Assembly: GCA_016787755.1 (NCBI GenBank)
Contig: JAEUUA010000002.1
Coordinates: forward strand, 186,001 to 250,000
DNA length: 64,000 nt
Direction of reading: 5' to 3'
From: Cyclobacteriaceae bacterium
GTDB taxonomy: Bacteria; Bacteroidota; Bacteroidia; Cytophagales; Cyclobacteriaceae
The notes beneath the pieces are model-generated. The model did no database searches. It was not told the origin of the DNA and saw nothing but the letters and a program-made list of their open reading frames with translations. Positions within the stretch are counted from its first letter, which is position 1. Each line of letters starts with the position of its first letter. The translations under genes were made by a program, and so were the position numbers. Below are positions 1 to 7,969 of the stretch, piece after piece.

Positions 1-1
1 A

Positions 2-1633
2 GGCAAAACGGCCGCTTTTGGACTGCCGTTATTACAATTAGTAGATGAATCGAATCGAGCCACGCAAGCCCTGATTATCGCGCCTACGCGCGAGTTGAGT
101 GTCCAAATTACAACAGACCTGGAACGATTTTCATCTCCTATTATGAAGCTGAATATCGTTACTGTGTATGGCGGGGCCAGCATTAGCGATCAAATAAAAA
201 AGATACGAAGAGGGGCACAAATTATTGTTGCTACCCCAGGTCGACTGATGGATTTGCTATCCCGCAAGGTGGTAGATCTGAGCGCCATTCAGTATGTGGT
301 ACTTGACGAAGCGGATGAAATGTTGAACATGGGCTTTAAGGAAGATATTGATGAAATTCTTTCTACTACGCCAAAGGAAAAGAATGTGTGGTTGTTTTCA
401 GCCACCATGCCCCGCGAGGTTCGTGAAATTTCAAAAAATTACATGCATAACCCTGAGGAGATTACGATGGGTGAACGCAATCAGGGAAATGAAAATATTG
501 ATCACCAATTTATTGTAGTGGACGAGCGTGATAAATACATGGCGTTAAAACGTTTTGTTGATTATACACCTGATATCTACGGAGTAATATTTTGTCGTAC
601 CAAAATTGATACGCAAAAAATTGCTGAGCATTTAATAAAAGATGGGTACAGCGCGGATCCGTTGCATGGGGATTTAACTCAACAACAACGCGATCGCGTG
701 ATGAGGAGTTTTAAGAATAAATCGTTGCAATTATTGGTTGCTACCGATGTGGCGGCTCGTGGTATTGATGTAAGTAATCTTACACATGTGATACACATGA
801 ATATGCCCGATGAAATGGAATACTATACGCACCGAAGCGGCCGTACTGCGCGCGCGGGGAAGAAAGGGATTTCATTAGCGATTATTTCGAAACGTGAGAT
901 GGGAAGAATTCAGCAAGTGGAGCGAAGTATCAAAAGGAAATTTACACGGATGAATGTGCCGACCGGAGATGAAGTATGTCAAAACAAGCTACTTGCACTG
1001 GTACATAAAGTAAAACAAGTAGAAGTTAATGAAGATGAAATTGATTCGTTCCTTCCCGAGGTGTATCATGAACTAAAAGACTTAACGAAGGAAGATATCA
1101 TTAAGCGTTTTGCTTCCATTGAGTTCAACCGCTTTTTAGAATATTATCGTGATGCACGCGATCTGAATAAATCAGATCGATCGGATCGAAGCAGCAACTT
1201 TGAGGGGGAGGGTGATCGTTATTCAACTTCTGAAAATGCGGATCGGGTGTTTATCAATGTAGGTAAGATGGATGGCTTGGAGAAAGGAAGCCTGCTTGAT
1301 TTAGTTTGTGATTTTGGAGAAGTGAAGAAAGACGCGGTGGGTAAAATTGATTTGAAAGGTGCTTATTCATTTTTCGAAATTGACAAGAAGTTTACCGAGC
1401 AATTATTGAAAGGTTTTGAAGGTATTGAATTGCGAGGCAGGAAGGTACGATTAGAAATGACGCAACCTCACAAAGACAAATATTCTGAGAAGAAGAAGGA
1501 ACGTTTTTATGGTTCTAAGTCCAAGTCTTCAGCAGACGGAGGTAACAGTCGAGGAGGTTCACGTAGCGAGTCTCGCGGAGGATCACGGGGTGAATCTCGT
1601 GGTGGAGACAGAGGAAGATCAAAGCGATATTGA
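2..1633 (+). CDS. DEAD-box RNA helicase with DbpA-type RNA-binding domain (5' partial)
   Basis: An ATP-dependent RNA helicase, probably acting in ribosome assembly, RNA turnover or cold adaptation. The reading frame is open from the first bases of the window, where GKT of the Walker A motif is encoded, so the start lies upstream and any start inside the window is artificial. Helicase motifs follow in order: PTREL (motif Ia), TPGRL, VLDEADEM (the DEAD box), FSATMP, and the second RecA domain ending in HRSGRTARAGKKG. After it comes a DbpA-like RNA-binding domain (RVFINVG..., about 120 residues from the end) and a tail rich in RGG, SRGG and SRGE repeats, as in CsdA/DeaD and RhlE-like proteins. 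The DbpA domain fits the CsdA/DbpA branch better than RhlE. The family is certain; the exact paralogue is not. Confidence 0.93.
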   Translation, partial: GKTAAFGLPLLQLVDESNRATQALIIAPTRELSVQITTDLERFSSPIMKLNIVTVYGGASISDQIKKIRRGAQIIVATPGRLMDLLSRKVVDLSAIQYVVLDEADEMLNMGFKEDIDEILSTTPKEKNVWLFSATMPREVREISKNYMHNPEEITMGERNQGNENIDHQFIVVDERDKYMALKRFVDYTPDIYGVIFCRTKIDTQKIAEHLIKDGYSADPLHGDLTQQQRDRVMRSFKNKSLQLLVATDVAARGIDVSNLTHVIHMNMPDEMEYYTHRSGRTARAGKKGISLAIISKREMGRIQQVERSIKRKFTRMNVPTGDEVCQNKLLALVHKVKQVEVNEDEIDSFLPEVYHELKDLTKEDIIKRFASIEFNRFLEYYRDARDLNKSDRSDRSSNFEGEGDRYSTSENADRVFINVGKMDGLEKGSLLDLVCDFGEVKKDAVGKIDLKGAYSFFEIDKKFTEQLLKGFEGIELRGRKVRLEMTQPHKDKYSEKKKERFYGSKSKSSADGGNSRGGSRSESRGGSRGESRGGDRGRSKRY

Positions 1634-1653
1634 TTTTAAAAGTTATAAGAGAC

Positions 1654-1690
1654 ATAGCCATATAGTGTAAACTATGTGGCTATTTTTTTA
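1654..1690. terminator. Intrinsic terminator between convergent genes
   Basis: A 13-bp stem (1654-1666 with 1671-1683, one G-T pair) closes a GTAA loop and is followed by six T on the plus strand. It terminates the helicase gene. The 3' end of paaD lies at its edge, so it may also act on the minus strand. Confidence 0.85.
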
Positions 1691-2164
1691 TAGCGGCTTA
1701 AACTGCTCAAATGCTTCTTTGCAATCGTGGCAATAGTATAAAGCCCGGCACAGTGTTGGTCCAAATGGACTTTTCATTTCGGTGTTTTCACCATCACAGC
1801 GTGGGCAAATGGCGGTCTCCAAAATTTCAAGATCTGTAAAGACTTTGCTGGATGGAGGCGGAGCGAGGCCATATTTTTTTAATGCAGTTTTTCCTTTTTC
1901 AGAAATTAAGTCTGAACTCCAGGGAGTTTTGAAACTGATGGTTACAACAGGTGAAATACCTTTCTCCTTTAATAGATTTTCTACTTCCAATTTCATATAA
2001 TCCATGGCCGGACAGCCAACAAAGGTGGGAGTCATTTCTACCAGCGCATGATCATCGGTAACTTTAACATGAGTGATTACACCCAAGTCAACCAGCGACA
2101 AAACAGGAATCTCAGGATCTTTCACTTCCTCCAATAATTTCCATATTTGTTGTGTTGTGAGCAT
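1688..2164 (-). CDS. paaD: 1,2-phenylacetyl-CoA epoxidase subunit PaaD
   Basis: A cytoplasmic assembly or maturation subunit of the ring-epoxidising phenylacetyl-CoA monooxygenase. The protein has 158 residues, normal for PaaD. The first 100 residues are a MIP18/DUF59-type domain (DPEIP near residue 17, then TPTFVGCPAM with its conserved cysteine). The C-terminus has two cysteine pairs (CPRC near 117 and CHDC near 144), the zinc-ribbon-like end typical of PaaD. It is the last gene of the paa operon, 49 bp after paaC. PaaD is thought to help iron loading or Fe-S assembly of the complex. No paaE reductase gene lies in the window, so the electron-transfer subunit must be encoded elsewhere or replaced. 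Confidence 0.93.
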   Translation of the reverse strand: MLTTQQIWKLLEEVKDPEIPVLSLVDLGVITHVKVTDDHALVEMTPTFVGCPAMDYMKLEVENLLKEKGISPVVTISFKTPWSSDLISEKGKTALKKYGLAPPPSSKVFTDLEILETAICPRCDGENTEMKSPFGPTLCRALYYCHDCKEAFEQFKPL

Positions 2165-2213
2165 AGTTGATTTGGCTTTTTGAGTTCAGGTCCAACGTTC
2201 GAATTGGCTTTTC

Positions 2214-2966
2214 TCACCACTCCGCAGTGGGATCAATCTTAAATACTTCACTCATTTCATCCAACAAAGGCTGAAGATGGTCAGTGTGAATTCCCTTTCT
2301 TCCACCTAATTCAGGCTTAATCGATTTGAGATCAGGCAATGTTAACTTAGTTTGAGAAATAACAGACTCAACTTTTGCCAACCATTTTTTTTGCAGCGCC
2401 ACCTCACCCTCAAAAATTCCTGTAGTTATTAATTCTTGCTCATTAGGGGAAGGTTCAAAGATGCCAAGCGCAAAAGGCATTGCATAATCCAATGATTTTT
2501 GCAGACGCTCAGTGCTTTCTGGTGTTGCCGATCCTAATTGTTTAATCCACGTATTCGCGTGAAGCGTATGATACCGAAGTTCGCCTCTTATTTTTTTAGC
2601 TAACTGTGCTAAGGGTTCATACGATGAATTTGTTAACATCTCAAAACGCAAAGCTTCAGCGGTATCAAACAAAAAATGCCGGATTAAACTGAAGTCATAC
2701 TCTTGGTTTGGTAATTCAACCAACTGGCAATTGTGAAATTGATTTGCATTCCGCGTAAAAGCGACCGTATCCGGATCTTGCTCGCCCAATGCTTGAAGGA
2801 TTGTATACAAGGCAAGACTCTGCCCAATCTTATCTTGTGCCATTGATGAGAATGCAATGTCTTCTTCCAGCAAGGGCCCCATACCCGTCCATTCTGAGTT
2901 ACGATGACCAAGAATTAATTGATCATCAGCCATTTTGTAGAGAAGTTCTTTAAGCGCCAGTGTCAT
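2214..2966 (-). CDS. paaC: 1,2-phenylacetyl-CoA epoxidase subunit PaaC
   Basis: The structural subunit that pairs with PaaA in the epoxidase. The protein has 250 residues, the usual length, and is an all-helical ferritin-like fold. Recognisable family segments are LGHRNSEWTGMGPLLEEDIA near the N-terminus, the DFSLIRHFLFD stretch in the middle and ELRYHTLHA near residue 130. PaaC keeps the fold but not the catalytic di-iron site. Its start codon overlaps the preceding small membrane protein gene by 4 bp, which implies translational coupling in the paaA-paaB-orf-paaC-paaD operon. Confidence 0.95.
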   Translation of the reverse strand: MTLALKELLYKMADDQLILGHRNSEWTGMGPLLEEDIAFSSMAQDKIGQSLALYTILQALGEQDPDTVAFTRNANQFHNCQLVELPNQEYDFSLIRHFLFDTAEALRFEMLTNSSYEPLAQLAKKIRGELRYHTLHANTWIKQLGSATPESTERLQKSLDYAMPFALGIFEPSPNEQELITTGIFEGEVALQKKWLAKVESVISQTKLTLPDLKSIKPELGGRKGIHTDHLQPLLDEMSEVFKIDPTAEW

Positions 2967-3298
2967 AAATATTCAACTTTATTTTTCTCCTCGATTTCGT
3001 ATAATGGACGGATTAGGAATAGGCATGTTACTACAAAGTAATCTATCTTGACTTTGTAAAGAAAATGAACTCCAATCAGTAGCAAAAAGAATAAGCAAAC
3101 AGAAAAACTTCCCCATTTTTTCAAGGAGTAACTTTTATTAAAACCTTCAATGAAGTAATAGAGGCCAAAAAAAGCAAGCCAAAGTGAACCCGCGATCATG
3201 AGATATCTTTCACTGTCAATGCCTTGGAATGCTAAGACCAAACCAATAATCACGGCAAGTACTGAAACAAAGTATCCAATTTTATACTTTAACCTCAT
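2963..3298 (-). CDS. Small membrane protein inside the paa operon, function unknown
   Basis: A protein of 111 residues that I do not recognise. It has about four hydrophobic segments (roughly residues 8-24, 31-51, 63-80 and 84-98) and a short charged C-terminus rich in Glu and Lys, so it is probably an inner-membrane protein. It sits between paaB (1 bp gap) and paaC (4 bp overlap), so it is certainly co-transcribed and probably translationally coupled with the epoxidase genes. The canonical paaABCDE order has no gene here. It could be a transporter accessory or membrane anchor for the complex, or an unrelated passenger. Nothing in the sequence decides. Confidence 0.8.
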   Translation of the reverse strand: MRLKYKIGYFVSVLAVIIGLVLAFQGIDSERYLMIAGSLWLAFFGLYYFIEGFNKSYSLKKWGSFSVCLFFLLLIGVHFLYKVKIDYFVVTCLFLIRPLYEIEEKNKVEYL

Positions 3299-3299
3299 G

Positions 3300-3905
3300 C
3301 TACGCTTTTTGTTCTAAAAATTTCTTCAATTTATCACCGCCTTTATAATCCGAGGCATCGCGAAATTTCTTTTCCGGTAACGTAATCCAATATTCTTTTT
3401 CTTCTTCTGAAGTAAATCTGATTTTATCTTTTTGGATTGTCCAAATATTGTAAACCAGCTTTCCGTTGTTGAGTGTAGCCTTGGCTTGTAACATGGCCCC
3501 CTTTGCATCGGATGCATTTACTGATCCCGCATGAATATGCTGCTTACCTCGCTTAACTAAATGATAAATTTCAAATTCTGATTTTCCTTCACCGATAGAA
3601 GTTCCATCTATTAAATCGTATGCACTTTGTTCCCCTTCCGTCATAGGCGAAACGAATACATCACGTGTATCGCAAACATACAATGATGAACAGGTAAATC
3701 TGCGTGTGAATGTTTCTTTTGCCAGTACATACGCCATCTCTAAATTTGGCGCGTGCACGGCACCTTCATGTTGAAATGGTTTTCCGGGTTTTGGCTCTAC
3801 AAATACTTCATAGGTTCCAAACTGATCCAGGGGTGCTTTAGGATTTATTTTCCCTTCTTCACCTACTTTGGGCAATCGTTCAACACGGGGATCTAAAGAA
3901 TTCAA
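3300..3905 (-). CDS. paaB: 1,2-phenylacetyl-CoA epoxidase subunit PaaB, two-domain form
   Basis: A small structural subunit that links PaaAC dimers in the epoxidase. PaaB is usually about 95 residues; this one has 201 and reads as two tandem PaaB domains. Copy 1 (about residues 28-90) begins with YEVFVEPKPGKPFQHEGAVHA and continues with AYVLAKETFTRR and a DTRDV end. Copy 2 (about 110-165) has FEIYHLVKRGKQHIHAGSV, then AMLQAKATLNN and QKDKI. The shared pattern is strand, K-x-G-K, HAG or HEG, alpha helix, strand. It is 76 bp downstream of paaA, and a hairpin sits in that gap. The function is well supported by context; the duplication is seen directly. Confidence 0.9.
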   Translation of the reverse strand: MNSLDPRVERLPKVGEEGKINPKAPLDQFGTYEVFVEPKPGKPFQHEGAVHAPNLEMAYVLAKETFTRRFTCSSLYVCDTRDVFVSPMTEGEQSAYDLIDGTSIGEGKSEFEIYHLVKRGKQHIHAGSVNASDAKGAMLQAKATLNNGKLVYNIWTIQKDKIRFTSEEEKEYWITLPEKKFRDASDYKGGDKLKKFLEQKA

Positions 3906-3940
3906 AGTTCAAGATTTAAAATTTAATATCACGTAAAAGT

Positions 3941-3974
3941 AAAATTCAACCCTCAATTTTGAGCATTGAATTTT
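3941..3974 (-). other. Intercistronic hairpin between paaA and paaB
   Basis: Nine bases (3941-3949) pair perfectly with 3966-3974, and a second small palindrome (3952-3963, CTCAATTTTGAG) lies in the loop. It occupies the only sizeable gap in the paa operon. It may set the ratio of paaA to downstream transcripts by attenuation or mRNA stability. Confidence 0.5.
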
Positions 3975-3981
3975 GTATGGC

Positions 3982-4968
3982 CTATGCTAAAGGGGAGACA
4001 TATGCTTGCCTGGAAGTTTTGAGTGCATCGCGCACCCACTTTCCTCTTTCCTCGGCAATCCTCCTTACTTCCAACCGCTCTTTATTGCAAGGGCCGTCAC
4101 CGTTAATTACTCGTTTAAATTCTTCCCAATCAGGTTCAGTGTAATTCCACTTACCGGTTTCCGTATCTTTTTTGAGGTTAGGATCAGGAATCGTAAAGCC
4201 AAGTTCCCAGATTTTAGGAACGTACATATCCAAAAACTGATTACGCATTTCATCGTTGGTTCCCATCTTCACTTTCCAACGCATGAGTACTTCAGTATGT
4301 GCAGAAATTTTATCGGCTGGACCAAAGAAGTGCATCATCGGTGGCCACCATCTATTTAATGCCTCCTGAAACATTTGTTTTTGCACGGCTGTGCCCGATG
4401 CTAAATAGATAACACAATGATGCCCGTATTTCAAGTGAAACGACTCTTCCGCACAAATCCGGTCTAACGCCCGACAATAAGGACCATAACTTCCTTTTGC
4501 ATTTGCCAATTGATTTACAATGGCACCCGCATCTACCAACCAGGAAATAAAACAACAGTCGGCCCAGGTAAATGTTGGATAGTTGAAGATGTTGGAATAT
4601 TTTGATTTGCCGTTGATCAGATCTTCAATCATTTTTTCGCGTGGCTTGCCCAACGTTTCGGCAGCACTATATAAAAGTTGAGCATGACCAACCTCATCTT
4701 GCACTTTTGCCATCAAAGACATTTTTCGTTTGAAGCCGGGGGCACGAGTAATCCAGGTACCCTCCGGTAACGCACCGATAATTTCGCTGTGGGCATGTTG
4801 CTCAATCATGCGGATTAATTGTTTGCGATAAAGTTGTGGCATCCAGTCGGTAGGTTCAATCTTCTCGCCTCGTTCTATTCGAGCTTCGAAGGCAGCCAAG
4901 AGAATTGGATCTTCGCTAGCAATGCTATCCGTTTTAATGCCCTCAAATGTATTTCCGCCACCGTACAT
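3982..4968 (-). CDS. paaA: 1,2-phenylacetyl-CoA epoxidase catalytic subunit PaaA
   Basis: The di-iron catalytic subunit that epoxidises the aromatic ring of phenylacetyl-CoA, the committed step of aerobic phenylacetate degradation. The protein has 328 residues, close to the usual 310-330. Ferritin-like metal-binding segments are visible: ISEFE-type helices, [10 protein letters not shown] near residue 90 and [10 protein letters not shown] near 175, supplying the Glu and His ligands. [20 protein letters not shown] near the C-terminus is highly typical of PaaA. It is the first gene of the operon. An upstream element TATATTTG on the minus strand (5001-5008) matches the Bacteroidota -7 consensus TAnnTTTG, but I find no convincing -33 element. 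Confidence 0.96.
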   Translation of the reverse strand: MYGGGNTFEGIKTDSIASEDPILLAAFEARIERGEKIEPTDWMPQLYRKQLIRMIEQHAHSEIIGALPEGTWITRAPGFKRKMSLMAKVQDEVGHAQLLYSAAETLGKPREKMIEDLINGKSKYSNIFNYPTFTWADCCFISWLVDAGAIVNQLANAKGSYGPYCRALDRICAEESFHLKYGHHCVIYLASGTAVQKQMFQEALNRWWPPMMHFFGPADKISAHTEVLMRWKVKMGTNDEMRNQFLDMYVPKIWELGFTIPDPNLKKDTETGKWNYTEPDWEEFKRVINGDGPCNKERLEVRRIAEERGKWVRDALKTSRQAYVSPLA

Positions 4969-5066
4969 AATGATTGATTTAATTGCCTAACAACCGTTTG
5001 CAAATATAACACGGCAGACTGTAAGAAGGTTATTTCTCACAAGCAAATACTACGAAAATTGGGGAG

Positions 5067-5654
5067 TTAGTTTTTTTTCAAGCCATTTACCAGCATATCC
5101 GCCAATTGATGACCTAAATCCGTAGGGTCGATTTTGCTGGAAGGATCATACCACATGGGCATCCAGTTGAGGGAAGAAAAGAGTGTCATCACTGCCAGCT
5201 TTTTATCAATCCCATCTTTGAATTCGCCCGTGCTGGCTCCTTCTTCAATAATAGACTTAAAACGATTTATGTAATTGATACGAAGCAACAGAAAATCGCG
5301 CAAGTAGGGTTGACTCAAATGTCTGTGTTCATTCATAAACACAGCGGATGCAGTAAGGTCTTTAGCCATTACCTGAATATGGCCTATAATTCCTAAGCGG
5401 AGCTTTTCAGTAGAAGTAACATTTTTGCTCTCTACTTCAGCCAGTGATTTCCGGAATTCAGCTGCCATATCAAAGCACAAACTTTGAAGAATTTCCTCTT
5501 TTGATTTTATGTGCGAGTAAAGACTGGCAGCCTCAATGCCAAGTTTTTGAGCAAGATCGCGCATTGATGAAGCTGCGTACCCCTTTTCACGAAACAACGC
5601 TGCTGCACTGCGAATAACCTGTTCCTTCCGGGATAAATTTCCTACTGCTTCCAT
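5067..5654 (-). CDS. TetR/AcrR family regulator, probable paa repressor
   Basis: A DNA-binding repressor of 195 residues. The N-terminal helix-turn-helix is clear: RKEQVIRSAAALFREKGY, then SMRDLAQKLGIEAASLYSHIKSKEEIL (about residues 10-57). The rest is a helical ligand-binding and dimer domain similar to acyl-CoA-responsive TetR proteins. It lies 98 bp upstream of paaA on the same strand. TetR proteins such as PaaR control paa genes in other bacteria and respond to phenylacetyl-CoA, so the same role is inferred here. An 18-bp palindrome lies 25 bp upstream of its start codon and may be its operator. Confidence 0.87.
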   Translation of the reverse strand: MEAVGNLSRKEQVIRSAAALFREKGYAASSMRDLAQKLGIEAASLYSHIKSKEEILQSLCFDMAAEFRKSLAEVESKNVTSTEKLRLGIIGHIQVMAKDLTASAVFMNEHRHLSQPYLRDFLLLRINYINRFKSIIEEGASTGEFKDGIDKKLAVMTLFSSLNWMPMWYDPSSKIDPTDLGHQLADMLVNGLKKN

Positions 5655-5678
5655 GGCTTTAAAACTAAATCAAAGGCT

Positions 5679-5696
5679 AATTTAATTAATTAAATT
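5679..5696. promoter_or_regulatory. 18-bp AT-rich perfect palindrome, candidate TetR operator
   Basis: AATTTAATTAATTAAATT is its own reverse complement. It lies in the divergent gap between the TetR gene (start 5654, minus) and the membrane protein gene (start 5722, plus), where an autoregulatory operator would be expected. Low complexity makes chance occurrence possible in AT-rich DNA. Confidence 0.4.
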
Positions 5697-5721
5697 TGAT
5701 AAAAATCTGGACAGCCTAAAA

Positions 5722-6219
5722 ATGAAATTTAATTCTGTTAAAGAATATTTTTACAAGCTTAATAACACCGGGTACCAACTCATGATGGTGCCACTGATAC
5801 TGTTTACTGGCTACTATTCTCAGTCCTATTTCTTTGATACCAAACTAAAAATTGAATTACCCAGTGTATCTGCCTATCTACCGTTTGCTTTTTTAGGTAT
5901 TGCGGTCATTGTGCTAACGACTGTTCAGTTAGTTTTTAGGAGCAATGTTCGTAAAGTTGCCAGTAAGATTGGGTTAGGGATAAAACTTGAGAAGTTAGGT
6001 ACCCAGCTAAAATCAAGGATGATATGGCAAGCGCTAATTGCATTGATAATGCCGCTTGGATTGGTGCTCACGGATGATCCCTTATTTATTATTTTTTTCG
6101 TGCTTGCGCTAACTTGGTATTTCATTCATTGGCCAAGTCCAACTCTGGTGTCAAGATTATTGCGCCTGCGAGGCGATGAAAAAGAAATGGTGCTAAGCAG
6201 GGGTGAAGCTTTTAAGTAA
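5722..6219 (+). CDS. Four-helix membrane protein, function unknown
   Basis: An unrecognised protein of 165 residues with four probable membrane segments: about 17-33, 48-68, 96-113 and 118-135. Basic residues dominate the loops (RSNVRKVASK in the middle, RLLRLRGDEKEM at the end). It is divergent from the TetR gene and ends in its own terminator, so it is probably monocistronic. It may be controlled by the adjacent TetR protein through the shared gap. No catalytic motif is visible. Confidence 0.75.
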   Translation: MKFNSVKEYFYKLNNTGYQLMMVPLILFTGYYSQSYFFDTKLKIELPSVSAYLPFAFLGIAVIVLTTVQLVFRSNVRKVASKIGLGIKLEKLGTQLKSRMIWQALIALIMPLGLVLTDDPLFIIFFVLALTWYFIHWPSPTLVSRLLRLRGDEKEMVLSRGEAFK

Positions 6220-6225
6220 TGAATT

Positions 6226-6275
6226 AGGCCACAGATTCACTGATTTAATCTGTGAACTGTGGCTATCAATTTTTA
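6226..6275. terminator. Long hairpin terminator between convergent genes
   Basis: A long imperfect stem (GCCACAG...TTCAC...GATT against its complement, 6228-6263) followed by a T run at 6270-6274. It separates the membrane protein gene from the convergent beta-barrel gene. Confidence 0.75.
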
Positions 6276-7274
6276 GAATGTTACTCCAAAACTAAACGCA
6301 TTTAGCTTGGGTCCTTTGTTCTCAATGAAGAGTTCGTTCATATCATAGTTGAAGAATAAATCTACATCATCGAAGCCCAGCTGCAAGCGCATTCCATATC
6401 GGAGATTATTCAAGTAGAAATTATCATGGTCACGAGGCTTACGTTCGTTTCCATTCTCTTCAAACTTCTGCTTGGTGTAACTATCAATCCGATAACCAAT
6501 ATATGGGCCAACGCCAATCCGAAAAGAGTCTGAATTATGATCGTCAAACACGCTTGGCTTTCTGCGACTCTTTCCAAAGTCTAGCATAGGTACGATTGAA
6601 GCATTTACATAGGTTGCCGTTAATTTACTTTTCTTGAAATCAGCATCGCGGGTGTCTGCCATAAATAATACAGAGTTGTCGTTTTTGGAGATTAGGGTTT
6701 GTTCATTTTGAAATTTAAAGTTGTACCAACTTACCCCAAGACCCCATTCAACAAAGAATTTATTTACAATACGGGTGCGTTGCACCGAGTTAGCCGCAAC
6801 ATACCATGAGCCCCAGGGCTTAACGGTGTACAAGGCATTATCCTGATCCGGAAAATTTCCATCTGACAAATAGTTGTTGGTGCCAAGATCGAAATTGAAC
6901 GAGCTATAGGTTCTCTTTGAATACCGATCCTTTTTATTTCTAATGACGGTCCAATTTTCATCGTCCCAATTTTCATCACTATTTACATGGGATTCGGCAA
7001 TTGTTTCTTCAACAGCGGGCTCTTTGAGATAGTCCACAGCCGGCTTTTGGATACTTGCCGTATCTTTTTGTTCAAGTTTAGTGATCAGGTCTTCCATTAA
7101 CGATTGAAAGTTGTAATTCTTCAGAGTCTCCAAATCTTTCTTATCCTTAATCGCAACAATAATCTTACTTCCCTCGCCAACTTTTATTATTACTGTATCG
7201 GCTGGTTTATCTTGTGCTGTACTCATTCCACTCCAGCCCATCAATAGGCCAGCAATCATCATTCTTACTTTCAT
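6273..7274 (-). CDS. Outer-membrane beta-barrel protein, third gene of a sigma-factor operon
   Basis: A protein of 333 residues with a signal peptide (residues 1-20, cleaved after MSTAQ). A short charged linker covers about 25-115, then a beta-barrel region of alternating aromatic strands ends in FSFGVTF, a typical barrel terminus with a final Phe. The segment SFNFDLGTNNYLSDG and the later GVGPYIGYRID resemble porin-like barrels of Bacteroidota. It follows the membrane protein gene by 11 bp and the ECF sigma gene before that, so all three probably form one operon. Its substrate or role is unknown. Confidence 0.82.
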   Translation of the reverse strand: MKVRMMIAGLLMGWSGMSTAQDKPADTVIIKVGEGSKIIVAIKDKKDLETLKNYNFQSLMEDLITKLEQKDTASIQKPAVDYLKEPAVEETIAESHVNSDENWDDENWTVIRNKKDRYSKRTYSSFNFDLGTNNYLSDGNFPDQDNALYTVKPWGSWYVAANSVQRTRIVNKFFVEWGLGVSWYNFKFQNEQTLISKNDNSVLFMADTRDADFKKSKLTATYVNASIVPMLDFGKSRRKPSVFDDHNSDSFRIGVGPYIGYRIDSYTKQKFEENGNERKPRDHDNFYLNNLRYGMRLQLGFDDVDLFFNYDMNELFIENKGPKLNAFSFGVTF

Positions 7275-7285
7275 AAAGTGTCTAT

Positions 7286-7969
7286 TTAATTTCTTTTTGA
7301 TTTATCTTTTCTAAAGTCGAGGGCAAAGAGTTCGTTCTTAGCCATCCGTAATCCTCCCAACTCAGCCTCGCCATTTTTAATATCCAGTGCCTTATCCCAG
7401 ATCTTTTTAAGAGCATGCTTTTCCTCGGTAGATTGTGCAATGGCTGTAGTTGAAGGAACTGGATCTAATGTAAATTCTATGACAATAGGTTTTTCAGTTT
7501 TGGTAATTACGTGTGCAACATCGGTTGTCTCTATGTTAATCGGATTTACTTCGACAATTGCCAGGGTTAGTTCAGGTTCATGTATAGTAACCTTGGGTCG
7601 TTGAGTTTCCTTTCTCTTCTGGAGTAAAGGCTGTTTATTTTTCTGATTGCTAGTGGAAATAACTTGTTGAACAGGCTCTTCTTTCGGAGTTGCAGTTACA
7701 AGGGATTCTTTAACATCAGAGTTTATTTCGTTAGGTATTACCTTCTTGGTAGCAAGCCTTGCTGCTCTTTCATTTAGTTCTGATTGCCAATAGAACCAAC
7801 TCCCGGTTAATAATCCAAGCAAAACAAACACAGCGGCAGCGCGCCATACAATTACTAACTTATTTTTTTTTGAAAGACCCGATTCAATTCTCGACCAGGC
7901 TTCCACAGAAGGTGTGAGTGTATGATCGGCTAGTTTGCCATTAAATAACTTATCAATTTTGTTACTCAT
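7286..7969 (-). CDS. Single-pass membrane protein in the anti-sigma position
   Basis: A protein of 227 residues. A short cytoplasmic N-terminus (about 38 residues, with a SVEAWSRIESGL segment) precedes one membrane helix (about 41-62, ending in SWFYW). A long low-complexity periplasmic part follows, rich in Lys, Thr, Glu and Gln. Its gene overlaps the ECF sigma gene by 4 bp, the position normally held by the cognate anti-sigma factor, and the topology fits. I see no zinc-binding HxxxCxxC anti-sigma motif, so the assignment rests on context and topology. The downstream beta-barrel may be part of the same sensory pathway or a target. Confidence 0.72.
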   Translation of the reverse strand: MSNKIDKLFNGKLADHTLTPSVEAWSRIESGLSKKNKLVIVWRAAAVFVLLGLLTGSWFYWQSELNERAARLATKKVIPNEINSDVKESLVTATPKEEPVQQVISTSNQKNKQPLLQKRKETQRPKVTIHEPELTLAIVEVNPINIETTDVAHVITKTEKPIVIEFTLDPVPSTTAIAQSTEEKHALKKIWDKALDIKNGEAELGGLRMAKNELFALDFRKDKSKRN

